From contig VGYW01000138.1 in the NCBI GenBank assembly GCA_016872875.1, forward strand, positions 1 to 18,639: a DNA stretch of 18,639 nt, given 5' to 3'. Under the pieces are notes generated by a model. It had not been told where the DNA came from and searched no databases. It worked only from the letters and a program-made list of their open reading frames with translations. Both the position numbers and the translations under genes were made by a program. Source of the stretch: Planctomycetota bacterium. Lineage in GTDB: Bacteria; Planctomycetota; PUPC01; DSUN01. Shown here in pieces: positions 15,247 to 18,639 of the stretch. Each line of letters begins with the position of its first letter. Position 1 is the stretch's first letter.

Positions 15247-15732
15247 TCAGGGGGCCTTGGGGGCCGGGGGCGGGGTGGAGGGAGGCGGCTCGGGGGGCTT
15301 GGGGGGCGGGGTGGGGCGCGGCTTCCAGTAGATGATGCCGAAGGTGCGCCAGTTGGGGAAGACGCGCATGTGGATGGGAATCTTCCGTGGCGGGGCGGCG
15401 CGCTTGGCCCTCGGCAGGTTGAGGCAGGCGACCCAGGCGGCGTAGCCGCCCTCCGTGGCCTCCTCGGTGAATGACCAGGTGAGGGTGGTCGTGAGGCCGT
15501 TGAGGATCATGAGCGGGGCGAAGAAGACGCGGTTGAACAGCGGGATGGAGCTGAGGGCCTTCGAGGGGACGTCGAGCACGTCGCGGGGAAGTCCCAGGAC
15601 GGCGTAGGGCGGGAGCATCCAGGGGCGGAGGATGAGGCGCTTCTCGGGGGGCGGGGGCTGCTTCGCGGGCGGCTCAGCGGCGAGCGCCGCGGCGGCACAG
15701 GCAAGGGTGAGGAGGAGGACGAGGGGGCGCAT
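15247..15732 (-). CDS. Secreted protein of unknown function with a proline-rich tail
   Basis: I do not recognise this 161-residue protein. It starts with a clear signal peptide (MRPLVLLLTLACAAAALAAE), then a short proline-rich stretch, a central region (LGLPRDVLDVPSKALSSIPL, then FAPLMILNGLTTTLTWSFTE) that may associate with a membrane, and a C-terminal tail of about 30 residues made largely of proline (KPRPTPPPKPPEPPPSTPPP). The start is set by the signal peptide and by GGAG 6 bases before the ATG; the open frame above it runs through a heptanucleotide repeat. It lies 112 bases after cysS on the same strand and may be transcribed with it. Confidence 0.65.
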   Translation of the reverse strand: MRPLVLLLTLACAAAALAAEPPAKQPPPPEKRLILRPWMLPPYAVLGLPRDVLDVPSKALSSIPLFNRVFFAPLMILNGLTTTLTWSFTEEATEGGYAAWVACLNLPRAKRAAPPRKIPIHMRVFPNWRTFGIIYWKPRPTPPPKPPEPPPSTPPPAPKAP

Positions 15733-15750
15733 TGAAGGCTCCAGAAAGTC

Positions 15751-15836
15751 AAAAGGCAAAAGGAAGAAGGCAAAAGGCAAAAGGTGAAGAAAGAGAACCG
15801 AACGCCTAACGCCTAACACCCAACACCCAACACCGT
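15751..15836. repeat. Two adjoining heptanucleotide tandem arrays
   Basis: 15751-15785 holds five 7-bp units of AAAAGGN type (one reads AGAAGGC). After 16 bases, 15802-15836 holds five 7-bp units of another sequence: ACGCCTA twice, ACACCCA twice, then ACACCGT. Both arrays sit in the 112-base gap between cysS and the secreted proline-rich gene. Confidence 0.85.
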
Positions 15837-15844
15837 TCGCCTGT

Positions 15845-17350
15845 TCACTTGGCGCGGCGCCAGCGGACGCCCTGGGGGGTGTCTTCGAGGATGATGCCGC
15901 GGGCGGCAAGGTCGGTGCGGATGGCGTCGGCACGCTTGAAGTCGCGGGCCTTGCGGGCGGCCTGGCGCTCGGCGATGAGACGCTGTATTGCTTCGCTGTC
16001 AGCGCTCACCATGTCCACATTGCTTTCACCGACAACGACCGTCGGCCGCCCGATCCTGCCGTGCGCGCGCAGCGCCGGAAGTGTAAGCACAACACCTCTC
16101 TTCCCTGGCGCCTCGAGGACGTCGAGGACGCGGTCGAAGTAGGCCATTGCCTCGCGGACGACGGCGGCGGAGGCGGCGGTGAGGGCGAGGCGGTTGGCCT
16201 CGTGCATGAAGTCGTGGACGGCGGCGAGTGCGCCGGAGGCGTTGAGGTCGTCGTCGAGGGCCTCGGCGAAGGCGGTCTTGGCCCGCTCGCAGAGGGGGGC
16301 AACGTCCGGCCCGCCTTCGGCGGCGGGGGCCTCGGCGAGGCGGGCGACGAAGTCGTTGATGCGCCGCACGGAGGTCGCGGCGGCCTCCAGGCCCTCCATC
16401 GTGAAGTTCAGGGGCATGCGGTACTGGCTGCTGAGGAGGATGTAGCGGATGGCGAGGGGGGAGTGGCCCTTGGCCAACAGGTCGCGGAGGGTGTAGAAGT
16501 TGCCGAGGGATTTGGACATTTTGGTGCCGTCAACGAGGAGATGGCGGTTGTGCATCCAGTGGCGGACGTAGGGGCTGAGGCCGGTGGCGGCCTCGGCCTG
16601 GGCGATCTCGCACTCGTGGTGCGGGAAGAGGTTGTCCTCGCCGCCGGTGTGGATGTCGAGCTGCTCGCCGAGGTAACGCATGGCCATCGCCGTGCACTCG
16701 GCGTGCCAGCCAGGGACGCCGGTGCTCCAGGGGCTTTCCCAGCGCATGACGGAGGTTGGGGCGGCCTTCCAGAGGGCGAAGTCGTGGGGGCAGCGCTTGT
16801 CGGGGTTCACCTCAACGCGCGCGCCCTCCATCAGGTGCTCAAGCGTGTTGCCCGAGAGGCGGCCGTAGGCGGGGAACTTGGCGAGGTCGAAATAGACCGA
16901 GCCGTTGGACACGTAGGCGAAGCCGTTGGCGAGGATGCGCTCGACCATGCGGACCATGTCGGGCACGTGCTCGGAGGCGCGGGGGTAGACGTCGGCGGGC
17001 AGGAGGCGCAGGGCGCGGGCGTCCTCGAAGAACGCCTCGCTGAACGTCTTTACCACGTCCCACACGCTGACGCCGCGCTCGCGCGCGCTCTTGCCGATCT
17101 TGTCCTCCCCCTCGTCCGCGTCCGATGTCATGTGCCCAACATCGGTCAGATTCATTACGTGCTTGACCTTCAGGCCGCGCAGGAGCAGGTGGCGTTTGAG
17201 GACGTCCACGAAGACAAAGGCTCGGAAGTTGCCGATATGCGCAAAATCGTGGACCGTCGGCCCGCAGCTATAGAGGCGGACGGCTCCCGGCTCGATGGGC
17301 TCGAAGGGCTCTTTGCGGCGGGTGAGCGAGTTGGTGTGGACGATGCTCAT
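15845..17350 (-). CDS. cysS: Cysteinyl-tRNA synthetase
   Basis: A 501-residue class I aminoacyl-tRNA synthetase that charges tRNA-Cys with cysteine. It has the CysRS form of the HIGH motif ([15 protein letters not shown] near 28-42), zinc ligands in the same cysteine, GWHAEC and FPHHECE, and the KMSKS loop [10 protein letters not shown]. The C-terminal helical domain ends with the family stretch [13 protein letters not shown] 35-residue linker (about 418-452, starting [10 protein letters not shown]) between helical segments is rather long. The ATG at 17350 overlaps the ispF stop (ATGA) and has GGAGG 5 bases upstream, so translation is coupled to ispF. The length is near the family norm. Confidence 0.96.
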   Translation of the reverse strand: MSIVHTNSLTRRKEPFEPIEPGAVRLYSCGPTVHDFAHIGNFRAFVFVDVLKRHLLLRGLKVKHVMNLTDVGHMTSDADEGEDKIGKSARERGVSVWDVVKTFSEAFFEDARALRLLPADVYPRASEHVPDMVRMVERILANGFAYVSNGSVYFDLAKFPAYGRLSGNTLEHLMEGARVEVNPDKRCPHDFALWKAAPTSVMRWESPWSTGVPGWHAECTAMAMRYLGEQLDIHTGGEDNLFPHHECEIAQAEAATGLSPYVRHWMHNRHLLVDGTKMSKSLGNFYTLRDLLAKGHSPLAIRYILLSSQYRMPLNFTMEGLEAAATSVRRINDFVARLAEAPAAEGGPDVAPLCERAKTAFAEALDDDLNASGALAAVHDFMHEANRLALTAASAAVVREAMAYFDRVLDVLEAPGKRGVVLTLPALRAHGRIGRPTVVVGESNVDMVSADSEAIQRLIAERQAARKARDFKRADAIRTDLAARGIILEDTPQGVRWRRAK

Positions 17351-17886
17351 TCGTGCCTCCGCGTCTTTCTGGAAATCGTCCTCGTCCTCGTCGTCGTCCT
17401 CGTCCTCGATCTTCCCTTTTCTTCCAGAAGGACGGCGGCGTGGGCGGCGATGGCGCGGCCTTCGCCGGCGGCGTCGAGGCCGTTGTTGGACTTCGCCTTG
17501 ACGCTGACGCGGGCGGGGTCGAGGCCGAGGAGCTGGGCGAGGCGCTGGCGGATGGCCGCCTTGTGGCGCGTCAGGCGCGGCTGCTGGGCGATGATGGTCG
17601 CGTCGAGGTTCACCAGGGTGAAGCCTGCGGCGCGCACCTTGTCGAGCGCGGCGGCGAGGAGATGGGCGCTGTCGGCGCCGGCCCAGGCGGGGTCGGCGTC
17701 GGAGAAGAGCTCGCCGATGTCGCCGAGCGCCGCGGCGCCGAGCAGGGCGTCGCAAACGGCGTGAAGGAGCGCGTCGCCATCCGAGTGTCCCAAGAGGCCC
17801 AGGGGGGAGGGGATTTCCACCCCTCCGAGGCGGAGGGGGCGGTTTGGGGCGAGGGGATGGATGTCGTAGCCGATACCTACCCGCAT
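17347..17886 (-). CDS. ispF: 2-C-methyl-D-erythritol 2,4-cyclodiphosphate synthase
   Basis: IspF forms the cyclic diphosphate in the non-mevalonate (MEP) isoprenoid pathway and works as a trimer with a metal held by D8, H10 (GYDIHPL) and H42 (LLGHSDGDALLHAVCDALLG). The strand ALGDIGELFSD and the C-terminal VSVKAKSNNGLDAAGEG also fit. The core ends near residue 158, the usual length. The remaining 21 residues, rich in Arg and Thr, are encoded by a GAC/GAG repeat and are probably not functional. The stop overlaps the cysS start. The ATG at 17886 begins right at the conserved MRVGIGYD; its ribosome site is weak. The partner IspD is not adjacent. Confidence 0.95.
   Translation of the reverse strand: MRVGIGYDIHPLAPNRPLRLGGVEIPSPLGLLGHSDGDALLHAVCDALLGAAALGDIGELFSDADPAWAGADSAHLLAAALDKVRAAGFTLVNLDATIIAQQPRLTRHKAAIRQRLAQLLGLDPARVSVKAKSNNGLDAAGEGRAIAAHAAVLLEEKGRSRTRTTTRTRTISRKTRRHE
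17367..17429. repeat. GAC/GAG triplet repeat with inverted ends, in the ispF 3' end
   Basis: TTCTGGAA (17367-17374) and its reverse complement TTCCAGAA (17422-17429) flank a run of TCGTCC and TCGTCG units on the plus strand. The run lies within ispF and adds its basic tail, next to the cysS start. It has the same triplet character as 9097-9185, so both may be copies of one repeat type. Confidence 0.75.
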
Positions 17887-17904
17887 GCTGCGGATTCCAG
17901 GCTT

Positions 17905-17997
17905 CTGCCGCCCCCTGCGGGGGCTGGGGCCTGCGTGATCCCGCGTCCACGGGCTTACGCCCGTGGCTATCGCGCTGCCGCCCCCTGCGGGGGCTGG
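17905..17997. repeat. Hairpin flanked by 23-bp direct repeats, at the accA 3' end
   Basis: The same 23 bases (starting CTGCCGCCCCCTGCGG) occur at 17905-17927 and 17975-17997; each contains the palindrome GCCCCCTGCGGGGGC. Between them is a perfect 8-bp hairpin, CCACGGGC-TTAC-GCCCGTGG (17947-17966). The right copy encodes the last residues of AccA, and the accA stop codon abuts the hairpin. The left copy lies just upstream of ispF. Confidence 0.85.
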
Positions 17998-18639
17998 CCG
18001 CCGAGGAACTGGCCGAGGCGGCGGTACTTGGCGTAGCGCTGTTCGAGGAGCTCCGCGATGGGCGTGGCGGCCAACTGGTCGAGGTGGCGGATGAGGGCCT
18101 CCTTGAGGCACTTGGCGGCCTCGCGTGGCTGGTAGTGTGCCGCGAGGTCGGACTCGGGCACCACCTCGTCCACTATCCCGAGCTCGAGCATGTCCTTGGA
18201 GGTCAGGCGGAGCGCGGCGGCGGCCTCCTCCTTCTTTTCGCTGGAGCGGAAGAGGATGGCGGCGCAGCCCTCGGGGGTGATGACGGAGAAGTAGCCGTGT
18301 TCGAGCATGAGCACGCGGTCGCCCACGCCGATGCCGAGCGCGCCGCCGCTTGCGCCCTCGCCGAGGATGACGCAGAGGATGGGCACGCGGAGGGTCGAGA
18401 GGTCGGCGATGTTCTCGGCGATGGACTGCGCGATGCCGCGCTCCTCGGCCCCCACGCCGGGGTAGGCGCCCGCCGTGTCGATGAACATGACGATGGGGAT
18501 GCGGAGGCGCTCGGCGAGGCGCGCCTTGTGCATCGCCTTGCGGTAGCCCTCGGGGTGGGCGAGGCCCCAGTTGCAGGCGACGCTCTCGCGGGTGGACTTG
18601 CCCTTGCGGTGTCCGATGGCGAGGATTCGGCGGCCGTCA
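17967..18639 (-). CDS. accA: Acetyl-CoA carboxylase carboxyltransferase subunit alpha, 5' part missing
   Basis: The frame is open from the right edge to a TAG at 17967-17969, so this is the C-terminal 223 codons of AccA. AccA pairs with AccD to move the carboxyl group from biotin to acetyl-CoA, giving malonyl-CoA for fatty acid synthesis in the cytoplasm. Family stretches are clear: IGHRKGKSTRESVACNWG, HPEGYRKAM, FIDTAGAYPGVGAEERG, GEGASGGALGIGVGDRVLML and SVITPEGCAAILF. The final residues (about QPPQGAAAR) are encoded by a 23-bp repeat and extend past the normal end. It is first in the minus-strand cluster with ispF and cysS, 80 bases before ispF. The start and promoter are outside the window. 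Confidence 0.96.
   Translation of the reverse strand, partial: DGRRILAIGHRKGKSTRESVACNWGLAHPEGYRKAMHKARLAERLRIPIVMFIDTAGAYPGVGAEERGIAQSIAENIADLSTLRVPILCVILGEGASGGALGIGVGDRVLMLEHGYFSVITPEGCAAILFRSSEKKEEAAAALRLTSKDMLELGIVDEVVPESDLAAHYQPREAAKCLKEALIRHLDQLAATPIAELLEQRYAKYRRLGQFLGGQPPQGAAAR

Noticed and set aside
15227..15252. Weak hairpin at the end of the proline-rich secreted gene
   Set aside because: Only a 6-bp stem with a long loop and no T-run, so not distinguishable from chance.
16000..16100. Foreign domain inserted into cysteinyl-tRNA synthetase (the [11 protein letters not shown] stretch resembles the start of sugar kinases)
   Set aside because: Linkers of variable length are normal at this point of CysRS and the resemblance covers only about 11 residues.
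16061..17764. A 567-codon plus-strand frame opposite cysS and ispF
   Set aside because: It is an antisense shadow of two clearly recognised genes.

Overview
The window is high-G+C bacterial DNA, most likely from Planctomycetota or a related PVC-type lineage. I infer this from a Tat-exported Gfo/Idh/MocA oxidoreductase with a DWDMWLGPA segment, several secreted proteins of unknown role, a pyruvate-formate-lyase-like protein, and many short palindromic repeats between genes. No rRNA, tRNA or CRISPR array is visible.

Layout, left to right. A glycyl-radical (PFL-like) enzyme gene runs leftward off the left edge (1-996, minus). A DEAD-box RNA helicase diverges from it (1264-2385, plus). Then comes about 670 bases without a firm gene, holding a possible fossil of a gene 3' end, a tandem array of nested 65-bp palindromes (2451-2696) and an exact-consensus promoter. 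That promoter faces a lower-G+C, probably acquired restriction-modification pair: an HNH nuclease (3058-3804) and an overlapping SPPY-type DNA methyltransferase (3801-4667). A secreted transglutaminase-like protein (5162-7396, minus) follows, bracketed by two inverted copies of a roughly 160-bp palindromic element. Plus-strand genes then encode a Tat-exported oxidoreductase (7728-9044), an M42 metallopeptidase (9310-10368), a secreted protein of unknown function (10613-11377) and a secreted PA14-like protein (11444-12061). A 189-bp nested inverted repeat (12220-12408) separates these from a minus-strand hybrid histidine kinase with four PAS domains (12444-15083). The right end is a minus-strand cluster, accA (partial), ispF, cysS and a secreted proline-rich protein, with repeats at each junction.

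Functionally, accA, ispF and cysS are housekeeping genes (fatty acid, isoprenoid and protein synthesis). ispF and cysS are translationally coupled. The 10613 and 11444 genes probably share one promoter. The nuclease and methyltransferase form one operon. Near-consensus sigma-70-type promoters (TTGACA, 16-17 bp, TATAAT-like) precede several genes.

The most unusual feature is the density and variety of inverted repeats. At least eight different palindromic or short-tandem repeat types occur in 18.6 kb, almost all at gene boundaries. Several enter reading frames and appear to have added residues to accA, ispF and the PFL-like gene. The strongest candidates for something undescribed are the 2451-2696 array, the paired element at 4978-5145 and 7465-7622, and the 12220-12408 structure.
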